From contig NZ_BAAAUV010000007.1 in assembly GCF_039534125.1 (NCBI RefSeq), positions 62,001-126,000 on the forward strand: a stretch of DNA of 64,000 nt, written 5' to 3'. Below, piece after piece: positions 32,839 through 40,910 of the stretch. The notes beneath the pieces were generated by a model. That model searched no databases, was not told the DNA's origin, and was given only the letters and a program-made list of their open reading frames with translations. This stretch comes from Actinocorallia longicatena. GTDB lineage: Bacteria; Actinomycetota; Actinomycetes; Streptosporangiales; Streptosporangiaceae. Numbering within the stretch: position 1 is the stretch's first letter; every line of letters begins with the position of its first letter. A program made the position numbers and the translations under genes.

Positions 32839-33378
32839 CTAGCGGGTACCTTCAAGAAGATTTTGCACGGGGGTGCCCGAATCGTTCATCAGGCCCTCAC
32901 CTGCGCCGACGCCGACCGCGGCCGGGGCGTGGAGCAGCGCCCAGACGGTGCTGCCGTGCTCGTCGCGCCGCACTCCCCAGGACTGCGCGAGGGTCTCGAC
33001 GATGCCGAGGCCGCGGCCGCCCAGTGAGGACAGGGCCGGCTGGCCCTTGCGCGGCTCGGTGACGGCGCCGCCGTCGGTGACGGCCACCTCGACGGTGTCG
33101 CCGACCCTGGTCCAGGCGACCCGGACCTGGGAGGCCTCGCCCTCCAGCGGCCGGGCGTGGCGGAGGGCGTTGCTCAGGAGCTCGCTGACGATCACGGCCG
33201 CGTCGTCGGCGGTGTCATCCGACACCCCCGACGCCAGCAGTTCACGGATGAGGTGCCTGCGTGCCACCGAGACGCTGGCCGGAGCATGCGGCAGATACAC
33301 GATGCTCAAGGCCTGCACCTCCTCCGGTTCGACTTCCACCACACACGTTGTACGACCGAAATGCCCATTTAGTGACAT
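32839..33378 (-). CDS. HATPase_c anti-sigma-type regulator (RsbW/SpoIIAB-like)
   Basis: This 179-residue protein is a stand-alone GHKL ATPase of the anti-sigma kinase class. The N box is VSELLSNALRHARP, the ATP lid region VAVTDGG, and the G box LGGRGLGIVETLAQSWGV. Such proteins phosphorylate STAS antagonists or bind sigma factors. A candidate STAS partner is encoded 3 kb away (29988-30326). An N-terminal extension of about 40 residues and a short tail flank the domain. I chose the ATG at 33378; upstream in-frame sequence to 33453 is open but lacks a good start. Target sigma factor unknown. Confidence 0.88.
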   Translation of the reverse strand: MSLNGHFGRTTCVVEVEPEEVQALSIVYLPHAPASVSVARRHLIRELLASGVSDDTADDAAVIVSELLSNALRHARPLEGEASQVRVAWTRVGDTVEVAVTDGGAVTEPRKGQPALSSLGGRGLGIVETLAQSWGVRRDEHGSTVWALLHAPAAVGVGAGEGLMNDSGTPVQNLLEGTR

Positions 33379-33588
33379 CCAGAAACCAGGCCGAAACGAA
33401 CGCTTCCCAGCAGGGTCCACCTTCCACCAACGAGTGACTGACCGGGAAGTCACGCCCTCTCACCCCCGAATCAGTGGCACGATGCGGCCACACGGCCTCA
33501 TATCCACGGAGAGGCATTTCCGCCCGGAGGGTTTCTTACGCGTCACACGGCCGTTTCGTACGTCACATTCACGCCATCGATACGGCGG

Positions 33589-35448
33589 TCACCCCGCGTC
33601 GGCCCGCGGAATCATCAACCGCAGGCGGGCGCCGCCGCCCGGTGCCGCCTCCGCCAGAACATCGCCGCCCTGGGCCGTGGCCAGGCGTTTCACGATGAAG
33701 AGCCCGAGGCCCACTCCCCCGAACCTTCGCCTGTCCCCCGTCTCGCCCTGGACGAAACGTTCGAAGACGCGTTCCCGGTCGGCCTCGGGGATGCCGATGC
33801 CCTCGTCGTCCACCGTCACGATCAGGTGACCGGCGAGGGCGTCGCGGCCCGGTGCGACGGTGACCCGGACGAGGCCTCCGTCCGGTGAGTACTTGACGGC
33901 GTTCTCCAGGAGCTGACCGATGATCACGTCGGTGGCCATGGGGTCGGCGCGGGCGTCCGGAAGGCCATCGGGAACGTCCCCTTCGAGCCGGTGCAGTTCC
34001 GACAGCGCCGTGAAAGCCGGGACGATCCTGAGCAGCAGCGCGCCGAGGTCGAACTCCTCGACCGCCACCGCGACGTCGTCGGCCCCCGCCCGCGAGCCGA
34101 GCAGCAGATGCTCGACCAGGCGTCCCAGCGAACGCGCCCGCTCGGCGATCATCCCGATGGCCTGACGGCGCTGGGCGTCGGGCAGCTCCTCCCAGCGGTT
34201 CACCAGGGTCTCGGCGAACCCCCGGACGACCGTGATCGGCGTGCGCAGCTCGTGGCTCGTGGTCGCGAGGAACAGGTCCTTGGCCTCCTCGAGCTCCTTG
34301 GCCGCCGTGATGTCGCGGAAGTCGAGGACCAGCTCACCGGTCTCCTCGATCTTCGCGCAGAGCACGTCGATCCAGGTGCCCGAGGGAAGCTGGCAGGTGA
34401 CGGTCCCGCCGATCTCGAACTCGAACGGGGGAGGTTCACCGATCGCGTGCATGTGGTCGAGCCCGGTGATCCGGGTGGCCGCCGGGTTCCACTGGCAGAC
34501 CAGGCCGTTGGCGTCCACGACCGCGATGCCGTCGGCGCTGGAGTCGATCACGGCCCGCTCGTGCGCCCGCTGCCGGACGACCTCCTGGTAGGCCACGACG
34601 TTCCCGACCGCGACCCCCGCGTGCCCGGCCAGCAGCTCCAGCAGCTCCAGCTCGGTCGGCCCGGCCGGGCGCTCGGCGAACAGCGCGTACAGCGCCCCGT
34701 AGGGCCGGTTCCCCAGGTTGGCCAGGGTCAGGGCCACGGTGTGCAGCCCTTCGAGCTCCTGCCAGATCAGGTCGTCGACCCGCTCCCCTGAGGCCAGCAG
34801 CACCGACCGGCCGCTGCTGAGGATCTCCCCGACCAGGCTGGACCGCAGCTCGACCTGGGTGCCGAGCATGTGCGGCGGCAGCCCGTGCGCGGCGACCAGC
34901 GTGAGCTTGTCGCCGTCGATGCTGACGAACCCGGCCGCGTCGGCGCCGGTCAGCTCGATGAGCGCCCCGGTGATCCGGTCGAGGACCACCTCGAGCTCGA
35001 GCTCGGCGTTGAGGTCGCCGAGGATGTCGTTCAGCCGGCGGACCAGCCGGGCCTTCTCGGCGACGGCCTGGTTCAGGCCCGCCTCGCCGTGCTGGTGGTA
35101 GACGCCGACCCAGCCGATGACCTCGCCGTCCTCGTCGTGCAGGGCGTTGGCGTCCACCCGGACGTCGACCTGCCGGCCCGACCGGGTCAGCCGCCGGGTG
35201 CTGAAGGAGATCGGGACCCCGTCGCGCACCCGTTCCAGGACCGCGTTGCGCTCGGCCTTCAGCTCGTCGGGGACGAGGCCGGGGACCCGGCCGAGCATCT
35301 CCGCCTCGGTCCAGCCGAACAGCCGCTCCGCGGCCGGGTTCCACAGGATGACCCGCAGGCCCAGGTCGACGGCCACGATCGGGTCCGCCGCCGACCTGAT
35401 GACGGCGGACGTCGTCGGAAAGTGAGCGTCCCGTTGCACGAAGGTCAT
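33589..35448 (-). CDS. PAS-GAF-PAS hybrid sensor histidine kinase (soluble)
   Basis: This 619-residue kinase has no membrane span. Order: PAS (residues about 10-125, LGLRVILWNPAAERLFGWTE), linker, GAF (about 155-295, DADAAGFV-like start in LTGADAAGFVSIDGDKLTLV), second PAS (about 305-385, IAVVDANGLVCQWNPAATRI), then HisKA with ATTSHELRTPITVVRGFAET and HATPase (LLENAVKYSPDGGLVRVTV; DDEGIGIPEADRERVFERF; GGVGLGLFIV). It should sense a cytoplasmic ligand, redox state or light. No response regulator is adjacent. Start ATG at 35448. Confidence 0.9.
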   Translation of the reverse strand: MTFVQRDAHFPTTSAVIRSAADPIVAVDLGLRVILWNPAAERLFGWTEAEMLGRVPGLVPDELKAERNAVLERVRDGVPISFSTRRLTRSGRQVDVRVDANALHDEDGEVIGWVGVYHQHGEAGLNQAVAEKARLVRRLNDILGDLNAELELEVVLDRITGALIELTGADAAGFVSIDGDKLTLVAAHGLPPHMLGTQVELRSSLVGEILSSGRSVLLASGERVDDLIWQELEGLHTVALTLANLGNRPYGALYALFAERPAGPTELELLELLAGHAGVAVGNVVAYQEVVRQRAHERAVIDSSADGIAVVDANGLVCQWNPAATRITGLDHMHAIGEPPPFEFEIGGTVTCQLPSGTWIDVLCAKIEETGELVLDFRDITAAKELEEAKDLFLATTSHELRTPITVVRGFAETLVNRWEELPDAQRRQAIGMIAERARSLGRLVEHLLLGSRAGADDVAVAVEEFDLGALLLRIVPAFTALSELHRLEGDVPDGLPDARADPMATDVIIGQLLENAVKYSPDGGLVRVTVAPGRDALAGHLIVTVDDEGIGIPEADRERVFERFVQGETGDRRRFGGVGLGLFIVKRLATAQGGDVLAEAAPGGGARLRLMIPRADAG

Positions 35449-35479
35449 GGTGCCACCGGAACGCGGGCGGAACCGGCCG

Positions 35480-36844
35480 CTACGCCGATTTCCGCATCAC
35501 ACGGCCGATGATCCAGGCCGCGAGACCGGCCACGAGGAACGACAGCAGCGAGGCGCTCATCCACGCCTGCTTGGTGAAGCCGAGCCCATCCTGGACGTCC
35601 ACCCAGAAGGACGTCCACCAGCCCGCGTCACCCGGGTTGATGATCTGGTAGACAGCGAAGCCGGCCAGCCAGGCCGCGATCATCCCCCAGCGGGACGGGG
35701 CGTCGGGGTCGGTGTTCCACTCGCCCTTGGCCCGCAGGAAGAAGTCCGCGGCCAGGACGCCCAGCATCGGCACGAACACGGACCCGATCAGGCCGAGGAA
35801 GCCGAAGTAGTCGTCCATCTTCCACCAGAGCGCGAGGCCGGTGATCAGCGTGCCGAGGCCGATCGACAGGACCCGCCGGTCGAGCCGGGGGAAGAGGTTC
35901 TGGATCGAGACCGCGGTGGAGTAGACGTTCGCGAACGACTGGTCGGCCTCGCGGACCACGAACACGAAGAAGAACAGCCCGCCGAGCGTGACCTGGAGGA
36001 ACGGCCCGTAGACCCCGCTCTCCCCGGAGGCCAGCGCCAGCGCGAACAGGCCGAGCGTGTAGGCGATGATCTGGGTGATCGCGTAGGCGCCGCTGGCGGC
36101 GCCGAACGCCGCGCCGGTGCTCCTGGAGTGCCGGGTGTAGTCGGCGGCGACCGGCACCCAGGAGATCGAGACGGCCAGGGCGGCGTCGGTGGCGATCCAG
36201 AACAGGCTCCAGTCGACCCCGAACGGCCCGCTGCCCTCGGGACCGGGGTTCACGGTCAGGTCGGGCAGGCCCTCGCGCACGAACTGCACGTAGAACCAGA
36301 CGAGCGCGACCAGGACCCCGGCGGTGACGAACCGGCGGAGCAGCCGCACCGAGCCGAGCGGCCAGATCGTCAGGACCGTGGTCAGCACGCCCGCGGCCAG
36401 CACGTAGAGCACGCGGGGCCCGCCGCCGAACAGCTCTTTGGCCGCGTCGGCGATGACGATCAGCTCGAAGGTGCCCCAGCCGATGAGCTGGGCCACGTTG
36501 AGGACCGTCGGCACGTAGGACAGCCGGGCGCCGAACAGCCCGCGCAGCAGGACCATCGCGGGCTTGCCGGTCTTCGCCCCGGGGACGGCGGCCAGGCCCA
36601 GCATGAGGCCGCCGAGGACCGTTCCCACGATCATGGCGACGATGCCCGCCGCGATCGAGATCTGCGGCAGGCCGTCCACGTTGGGGGCCAGCACGGTGTA
36701 GGCGCCGGAGAAGGCGAACAGGCTGACGCCGAGGTTGGCCCAGAAGGCGCTCTGGTCCCAGAAGGACAGCACCCTGGGGGCGGGCTCCTCCAGGGTGAGC
36801 GGCGCCTCGTGGCGCCCGGCTGAGGGCAGGGTCGATGAGGACAT
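35480..36844 (-). CDS. cytX: NCS1-family transporter, CytX-type hydroxymethylpyrimidine permease
   Basis: This 454-residue protein has about 12 hydrophobic spans and belongs to the NCS1 (cytosine/allantoin permease) family, with FWANLGVSLFAFSGAYTVLA in the first span and WVPVAADYTRHSRS at the substrate site. A TPP riboswitch lies directly upstream, and in that context the family is named CytX, which imports the thiamine pyrimidine precursor HMP. Its Shine-Dalgarno-like GGGAG lies at the 3' edge of the aptamer, so translation is probably shut off when TPP is abundant. The product works with the TenA enzyme encoded 2 kb away. Start ATG at 36844. Confidence 0.9.
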   Translation of the reverse strand: MSSSTLPSAGRHEAPLTLEEPAPRVLSFWDQSAFWANLGVSLFAFSGAYTVLAPNVDGLPQISIAAGIVAMIVGTVLGGLMLGLAAVPGAKTGKPAMVLLRGLFGARLSYVPTVLNVAQLIGWGTFELIVIADAAKELFGGGPRVLYVLAAGVLTTVLTIWPLGSVRLLRRFVTAGVLVALVWFYVQFVREGLPDLTVNPGPEGSGPFGVDWSLFWIATDAALAVSISWVPVAADYTRHSRSTGAAFGAASGAYAITQIIAYTLGLFALALASGESGVYGPFLQVTLGGLFFFVFVVREADQSFANVYSTAVSIQNLFPRLDRRVLSIGLGTLITGLALWWKMDDYFGFLGLIGSVFVPMLGVLAADFFLRAKGEWNTDPDAPSRWGMIAAWLAGFAVYQIINPGDAGWWTSFWVDVQDGLGFTKQAWMSASLLSFLVAGLAAWIIGRVMRKSA

Positions 36845-36855
36845 GCGCGAAGCAC

Positions 36856-36945
36856 TCTCCCTACGCCGGCATTACCCGGACAGGTTCATGCGGTCGGCGG
36901 AGCGTGGGGCCCGCCCTCTCAGCCCGGCCATGCCCGAGCTCCCGC
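36856..36945 (-). promoter_or_regulatory. TPP (THI-element) riboswitch
   Basis: Read on the minus strand, this shows the conserved THI-box core: GGGAGC near the 5' end, GGGCTGAGAGGG, then CGACCGCATGAACCTG and the pairing GTCCGGGTAATGCCGGCGT before GGGAG. These are the TPP aptamer's signature strands (CUGAGA, ACCUGAUC-like ACCUGUC and GUAAUGCCG...GGGA). It lies 12 nt upstream of cytX, with the likely ribosome binding site at its 3' edge, so control is probably at translation initiation. Confidence 0.95.
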
Positions 36946-36977
36946 GGTGGGGGTTTCGGGCGAATTGTAGCGCTCGC

Positions 36978-37313
36978 TCAGGCGACGTAGGGGTCGGCTC
37001 CGCCGTCCGTCACCATCGGACGCCCGTGATGGGCCCACGCCAGCATGCCTCCGTCGACGTTCGACGCCTGCCAGCCGGCGTTGTTCAACGCCATCGTCAC
37101 CTGGGCGCTCCGGCCGCCGACCCGGCAGATCACGTAGATGTCGCGGTCCTGCGGGATCTCCCCGGCCCGGTCGCGCAGCTGGCTCATCGGAATGTGGACG
37201 GCGTCGGGCGCGTGCCCGGCCACCCACTCGTCCGACTCGCGGACATCGAGCAGATACGCGTCGTTCGGCACCGCGGCGGCCTCAACAGTCGGTACGTTGT
37301 CCCCGAAAGCCAT
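36978..37313 (-). CDS. Single-domain rhodanese-like sulfurtransferase
   Basis: This 111-residue cytoplasmic protein is a lone rhodanese domain: YLLDVRESDEWVAGHAPDAV at the start and the active-site loop YVICRVGGRSA with the catalytic Cys and Arg. It can carry persulfide sulfur or transfer it. The gene ends upstream of the TPP riboswitch and cytX, on the same strand, with about 30 nt between stop and aptamer; thiamine synthesis needs a sulfur donor, but a link is inference. The ATG at 37313 is chosen at the domain start. Confidence 0.9.
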   Translation of the reverse strand: MAFGDNVPTVEAAAVPNDAYLLDVRESDEWVAGHAPDAVHIPMSQLRDRAGEIPQDRDIYVICRVGGRSAQVTMALNNAGWQASNVDGGMLAWAHHGRPMVTDGGADPYVA

Positions 37314-37382
37314 ATCCGGTCTCTCCACCCCTCATCACGTATCCCATGGAACCCTGTGGACATCTCTCACGTCGAATCTCGC

Positions 37383-37826
37383 ATGAGGACTCTTGCTCTC
37401 ACGGGCCTGCTCACCGCCGCCGCGCTGGTGGCCGCGGCGGGATGTGGCAGCTCTGAGAAGGCTACGTCCGGGGACGGTGCGACCGTGTCACCGGCCCCCG
37501 CCCAGACGGAACTCATGATCACCCTCAAGAAGTCCCCGAAGGCGGAACCCGTCACCTGGACCCTCACCTGCGACCCCGCCGGGGGCACCCATCCTGCCGC
37601 CGAGAAGGCCTGTGAGCAGCTCGGGGGCGTCCCCGCGGACGTGTGGAAGCCCACCGCCGCCGGACAGGCCTGCACCGACATCTACGGCGGCCCCGAGCAG
37701 GGCGAGGTGACCGGCACCTGGAAGGGCCAGCCGGTCGAGGCCACCTTCTCCCGCAAGGACGGCTGCGAGCTGGACCGCTGGACCAAGGTCGGCGACCTGT
37801 TCGGCAAGCTCCCCAGGGTCCGCTAG
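37383..37826 (+). CDS. SSI-family serine protease inhibitor (lipoprotein)
   Basis: This 147-residue exported protein has a lipoprotein-like signal (AALVAAAGCGSS, Cys near 21) and a subtilisin-inhibitor-like domain: TWTLTCDPAGGTHPAAEKAC, then CTDIYGGPEQGEVTGTWKGQ and ATFSRKDGCELDRW. Four cysteines of the domain match the two SSI disulfides. SSI proteins block extracellular subtilisin-like proteases and are common in Streptomyces and relatives. Membrane anchoring is unusual, because most SSI proteins are freely secreted. The ATG at 37383 begins the signal peptide. Confidence 0.9.
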   Translation: MRTLALTGLLTAAALVAAAGCGSSEKATSGDGATVSPAPAQTELMITLKKSPKAEPVTWTLTCDPAGGTHPAAEKACEQLGGVPADVWKPTAAGQACTDIYGGPEQGEVTGTWKGQPVEATFSRKDGCELDRWTKVGDLFGKLPRVR

Positions 37827-37836
37827 CGGCCGGGGA

Positions 37837-38700
37837 TCATTTCAGGAGGCGGGACATCCGGCGGTCGGCCAGGGGCTTGCCGCCGGTCTGGCAGGTCGGG
37901 CAGTACTGGAGCGCGGAGTCGGCGAAGCTGACCTCGCGGATGGTGTCGCCGCAGACCGGGCAGGCCTCGCCCGTCCGGCCGTGGACCCGCAGGCCCAGCT
38001 TCTTCTCCGACTTCAGGTCGCCCGCGGCGAGACCCTTGGAGCGCTTCACCGCGTCGTTCAGTGTGGTGACGATCACATCGTGAAGGTCGGCGATCTCCTC
38101 CTCGGTGAAGGTGGAGGCCATCTTGAACGGGGAGATCTTCGCCGCGTGCAGGACCTCGTCGGAGTAGGCGTTGCCGATCCCGGCGATGATCTTCTGGCTG
38201 CGGAGCAGGCCCTTGATCTGGGTCCTGCGGCCCTTGGTGATCTCGTACAGGGCGGCGGGGGTGAACTCGGGGGCGAGCGGATCCGGGCCCAGCTCCCGGA
38301 TCGCCTCCACCTCCTGGGGGCTGTGGACGACATGGACGGCCAGGCCTTTCTTGGTGCCGGCCTCGGTCAGATCGAAGCCGGAGCCGTCGTCCAGATGGAC
38401 GCGCAGCGCCACCGGGTTCTTGCCGCCCGGACGCATCGGCGCCTTGGGGATCTCGTCCTTCCAGCGCAGCCAGCCCGCCCGTGCGAGATGCACGACCAGG
38501 TGCAGGCCGTCGACGTCGAGATCGAGGAACTTGCCGTGGCGGGACACGTCCTTGATCTCCAGCCCCTGGAGGGCGTGGACGGGCGGATCGTAGGTTTTCA
38601 GCGCCGAGATCGCCAGCACGTCGACCCGCGCGACGACGCGGCCCACGGCGTGGTCCTTCAGGAACTCGACGAGCGATGCGACCTCGGGCAGCTCCGGCAT
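37837..38700 (-). CDS. Fpg/Nei-family DNA glycosylase (Fpg-like)
   Basis: This 287-residue base-excision enzyme begins MPELPEVASLVEFL, the Fpg form (mature Pro nucleophile, Glu). The H2TH region is IKGLLRSQKIIAGIGNAYSD and the C-terminal zinc finger CPVCGD...CPTCQ. It lacks the full-length Fpg linker and matches the Fpg-like branch in Actinobacteria often found besides true MutM. It removes oxidised purines such as 8-oxoguanine or formamidopyrimidines. The stop is 10 nt from the convergent SSI stop. The other family copy is at 16197-16952. Confidence 0.92.
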   Translation of the reverse strand: MPELPEVASLVEFLKDHAVGRVVARVDVLAISALKTYDPPVHALQGLEIKDVSRHGKFLDLDVDGLHLVVHLARAGWLRWKDEIPKAPMRPGGKNPVALRVHLDDGSGFDLTEAGTKKGLAVHVVHSPQEVEAIRELGPDPLAPEFTPAALYEITKGRRTQIKGLLRSQKIIAGIGNAYSDEVLHAAKISPFKMASTFTEEEIADLHDVIVTTLNDAVKRSKGLAAGDLKSEKKLGLRVHGRTGEACPVCGDTIREVSFADSALQYCPTCQTGGKPLADRRMSRLLK

Positions 38701-38737
38701 GTCACCCAGTATGCCGCGCCCCTGTTTTCCCCACCCT

Positions 38738-38892
38738 TGTGGACGCCTGTGGAAATCGTCTGTGGATAACCGGCGGTGAGGTCGGATTCCGGGGCCATGA
38801 CGTGGTTAAACTCCCCCAGAACCGGACTATTCACTACCTTCACCGACCGCCGGGTATTCCACAGGGGGTGTGGATAACTTCGGTGTGGACGA
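38738..38892. repeat. Cluster of TGTGGA (DnaA-box-like) motifs
   Basis: Six TGTGGA motifs lie in 155 bp of intergenic DNA: TTGTGGACG (38738), TGTGGAAAT (38748), TGTGGATAA (38761), TTCCACA in the opposite orientation (38857), TGTGGATAA (38869) and TGTGGACGA (38884). TGTGGATAA is the exact reverse of the classical DnaA box TTATCCACA. The whole spacer 38701-38909 between the fpg-type gene and tenA has no other feature. It may bind DnaA; direct evidence is lacking. Confidence 0.55.
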
Positions 38893-38909
38893 CTTCAGGG
38901 TGGACGGCT

Positions 38910-39515
38910 TCAGGGAACGGACCAGAAGGCCAGTTCGTGGCGCATCCCCTCGCGGAACAGCAGCATCGCCCGTGCGGGGTCCGGCGCGGCCTCGTCGAGC
39001 ATCTGTCCACAACGGGCCGCGAGCCCTGCGAAACCCGGGTCGGCGTAGGTGTCGACCCAGCGCCGGTAGCGCGGTTCGGCGGGCGGGTCCTCGGCCAGGA
39101 GCCGTCCGAGGGTGGAATATCCCCACATGCACGGGTAGAGGGCGGCGAGACCGTCGCCGTAGTTCGCGGCGGAGTCCAGGAGGAAGTTCGTGTAGTCCTC
39201 ACAGGCCTTGCCCTTGACCGCTCCGTCCAGGTCCGCCCCGAACTCGCCGGACAGATCCCGGTGCAGGCGGAGTTCCTCGTGGAACGTGGTGTGCGCGAGG
39301 TCGACGAGGTCCCCGAGATGGGCTGCGGGCGCCTGCCAGGCGAGCCGCGAGAAGACCCGGACGTAGTCGAGGAGGAAGAGATGGTCCTGCTCCAGCCACG
39401 ACCGGAAGACGTCCTCCGCCAGGTCCCCCGCCGCGATCCCCCTGACGGTCGGATGCTCCAGCTGCTCCTCGAGCAGCTCACGCCCGGCCCTTTCCAGCTC
39501 CCCAGCCAAACTCAT
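38910..39515 (-). CDS. tenA: TenA-family aminopyrimidine aminohydrolase (thiaminase II type)
   Basis: This 201-residue protein is an all-helical TenA enzyme. The catalytic Cys129 lies in LYPCMWGYSTLG, the active-site Asp50 in LLDYVRVFSRLAW, and the terminal helix has Glu194 in the ExxFW-like motif HELAFW, all as in thiamine-salvage TenA_C enzymes. It hydrolyses aminomethyl-pyrimidine to hydroxymethylpyrimidine, recycling degraded thiamine. The substrate is likely imported by CytX, whose gene is 2 kb away. The gene lacks its own THI box. Start ATG at 39515. Confidence 0.9.
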   Translation of the reverse strand: MSLAGELERAGRELLEEQLEHPTVRGIAAGDLAEDVFRSWLEQDHLFLLDYVRVFSRLAWQAPAAHLGDLVDLAHTTFHEELRLHRDLSGEFGADLDGAVKGKACEDYTNFLLDSAANYGDGLAALYPCMWGYSTLGRLLAEDPPAEPRYRRWVDTYADPGFAGLAARCGQMLDEAAPDPARAMLLFREGMRHELAFWSVP

Positions 39516-39599
39516 CCCGGCATCCTCCCATCAAAGAGTGGAACGAAGTATTCCGTTCTGATACACTGGAACCATCAGCCCGACGGAAGAAGGAATGAC

Positions 39600-40166
39600 A
39601 TGACCTCCGGTTTCCCGCTTCTCGACCAGGCCCATGACGCTCTGCGGACCGTCACGGCGGGCGCGTCCGACCTGCTGGCCACGACCCCCTGCGACCTGTG
39701 GAACGTCACCCAGGTGATCCAGCACGCCGCGGGCGACCAGATCGCCTACGCCTCCTTCCTGACCGGCGGGCCGGGACCGGACTTCGACCCGTTCAACCCC
39801 GACGGCAACCTGGCCGTCCCGGCGGCCGAGATGATCGAGGACGCGGTCTCCAGGTCCGCCGCGGCCTTCGCCTCGATCGACCCCGAGGCCGCCGAGGTCC
39901 CCACCCCGATCCCGCCGAACAAGATGCCCGCCCGGCAGGCCGCGGCCGCCGCCGCGATGGACGCCGCCGTCCACGCCTGGGACATCGCCAAGGCCACCGG
40001 CCAGCCCAGCCCGCTCACCGACGAGCTCGCCGCCGCCCTCCTGCCGACCGCGAAGGCCCTGGTCGAGCCGCTGCGCGCCTGGGGCGCCTTCGCCCCGGCC
40101 GTCCCCGGCACCCCGGCCGACTCCCCGGCCGCCGATCTCCTGCACTACCTCGGCCGCAGGCCGTAA
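39600..40166 (+). CDS. TIGR03086/DinB-like mycothiol-dependent metal-binding protein
   Basis: This 188-residue protein belongs to the TIGR03086/DinB superfamily: CDLWNVTQVIQHAAGDQIAY at the start of the four-helix bundle with a conserved His, and MDAAVHAWDIAKATGQPSPL with the second His. Members are mycothiol-dependent maleylpyruvate isomerases or metal-binding proteins. The substrate is unknown. The ATG at 39600 has AAGGA 7 nt upstream. It is divergent from tenA; two short imperfect inverted repeats (GGAA...TTCC at 39540-39554 and GTTC...GAAC at 39555-39572) may be an operator. A strong terminator follows. Confidence 0.8.
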   Translation: MTSGFPLLDQAHDALRTVTAGASDLLATTPCDLWNVTQVIQHAAGDQIAYASFLTGGPGPDFDPFNPDGNLAVPAAEMIEDAVSRSAAAFASIDPEAAEVPTPIPPNKMPARQAAAAAAMDAAVHAWDIAKATGQPSPLTDELAAALLPTAKALVEPLRAWGAFAPAVPGTPADSPAADLLHYLGRRP

Positions 40167-40182
40167 CTTCTCCGGCCCACGA

Positions 40183-40210
40183 AAAAGCGCGCCCCGCGGG
40201 GCGCGCTTTT
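40183..40210. terminator. Bidirectional Rho-independent terminator
   Basis: A perfect GC-rich stem AAAAGCGCGCCCC / GGGGCGCGCTTTT with a 2-nt loop. It separates the convergent TIGR03086 gene (+) and the 40223 gene (-), ending in T-runs on both strands. Confidence 0.9.
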
Positions 40211-40222
40211 CGCTTGTCCCGG

Positions 40223-40717
40223 CTACGACCTGGGAGCCGCGGGGGAGGGGATCAGGCCGAGGACGGCCAGCAGGGTGAGCAGGGCGTCGTCCGCGGGGTC
40301 CCGGTGGGTGGCGATGGCCTCGCGCAGCGCCTCGGGGTCGACCTGCACGCCCGCCTTCGAGGCCCACAACGCCATCTGGGCGTGCAGGGCCTTGTTGTCG
40401 GCGCTGGGAACGGCGGGCAGCGGGGCCTCGTAGGCCCCGGCGTTGGCCTCGTTGAGGTAGAGCCGCCAGCAGGGCTCGCCGTCGAGGGTGCCGATGACGT
40501 CGGCGAAGTCGCCGTCGCAGACGATGGCCGTCAGGGCGGGGCCCGCGGTCTCCTCGATCGCGTCGGCCTCGAAGTCCCGCAGCGCCACCTCGGCGATCGA
40601 CCAGCCCGGTGCCGTCTCCGGCGTCCATGCCTCGGCTCCGTGGCCGAGCAGGACGGCCGCGTCCGCGGGCCGGCGGCAGGCGAGGTAACCGGACCAGGTT
40701 CCCATGTGCAACTCCAT
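40223..40717 (-). CDS. Hypothetical cytoplasmic protein
   Basis: This 164-residue protein has no signal peptide or membrane span. It begins MGTWSGYLACRRPADAAVLL (if started at the second ATG, 40705) and is rich in Ala, Glu and Asp; the segment EPCWRLYLNEANAGAYEAPL is distinctive. I do not recognise the family. A strong terminator follows at 40183-40210. Just upstream on the same strand is a broken LysR remnant. Function unknown. Confidence 0.65.
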   Translation of the reverse strand: MELHMGTWSGYLACRRPADAAVLLGHGAEAWTPETAPGWSIAEVALRDFEADAIEETAGPALTAIVCDGDFADVIGTLDGEPCWRLYLNEANAGAYEAPLPAVPSADNKALHAQMALWASKAGVQVDPEALREAIATHRDPADDALLTLLAVLGLIPSPAAPRS

Positions 40718-40766
40718 CGTTCGGGGGGTGGCGGCAGCGTACAGGCCACTCCCGTTCGAGGGCAGG

Positions 40767-40910
40767 TCACAGGGCGGTCAGGGTCTCCCGGACGAGCCCC
40801 CGGAACCACCGGTGCGCCGGGTCGGCGTCGTGCCGGGGATGCCAGTCCGGCGACATCATCAGAGCGGCGCCGGTCCTGGCGAGCTCGGCGGTGGCGCTGT
40901 TCTGGTGGCG
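40767..40910 (-). pseudogene. Remnant of a LysR-family regulator (C-terminal end only)
   Basis: The minus-strand reading ends ALMMSPDWHPRHDADPAHRW, then FRGLVRETLTAL and a stop at 40767. It is homologous in pattern to the C-terminus of the LysR regulator at 58015-58911 (AVSMAWHPRHDKDAAHRWLR). About 47 codons remain; upstream the reading frame runs straight into the 3' end of the TetR gene, with no start or DNA-binding domain. It is a decayed gene fragment, most likely left after a deletion that brought the TetR gene in. Confidence 0.75.
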
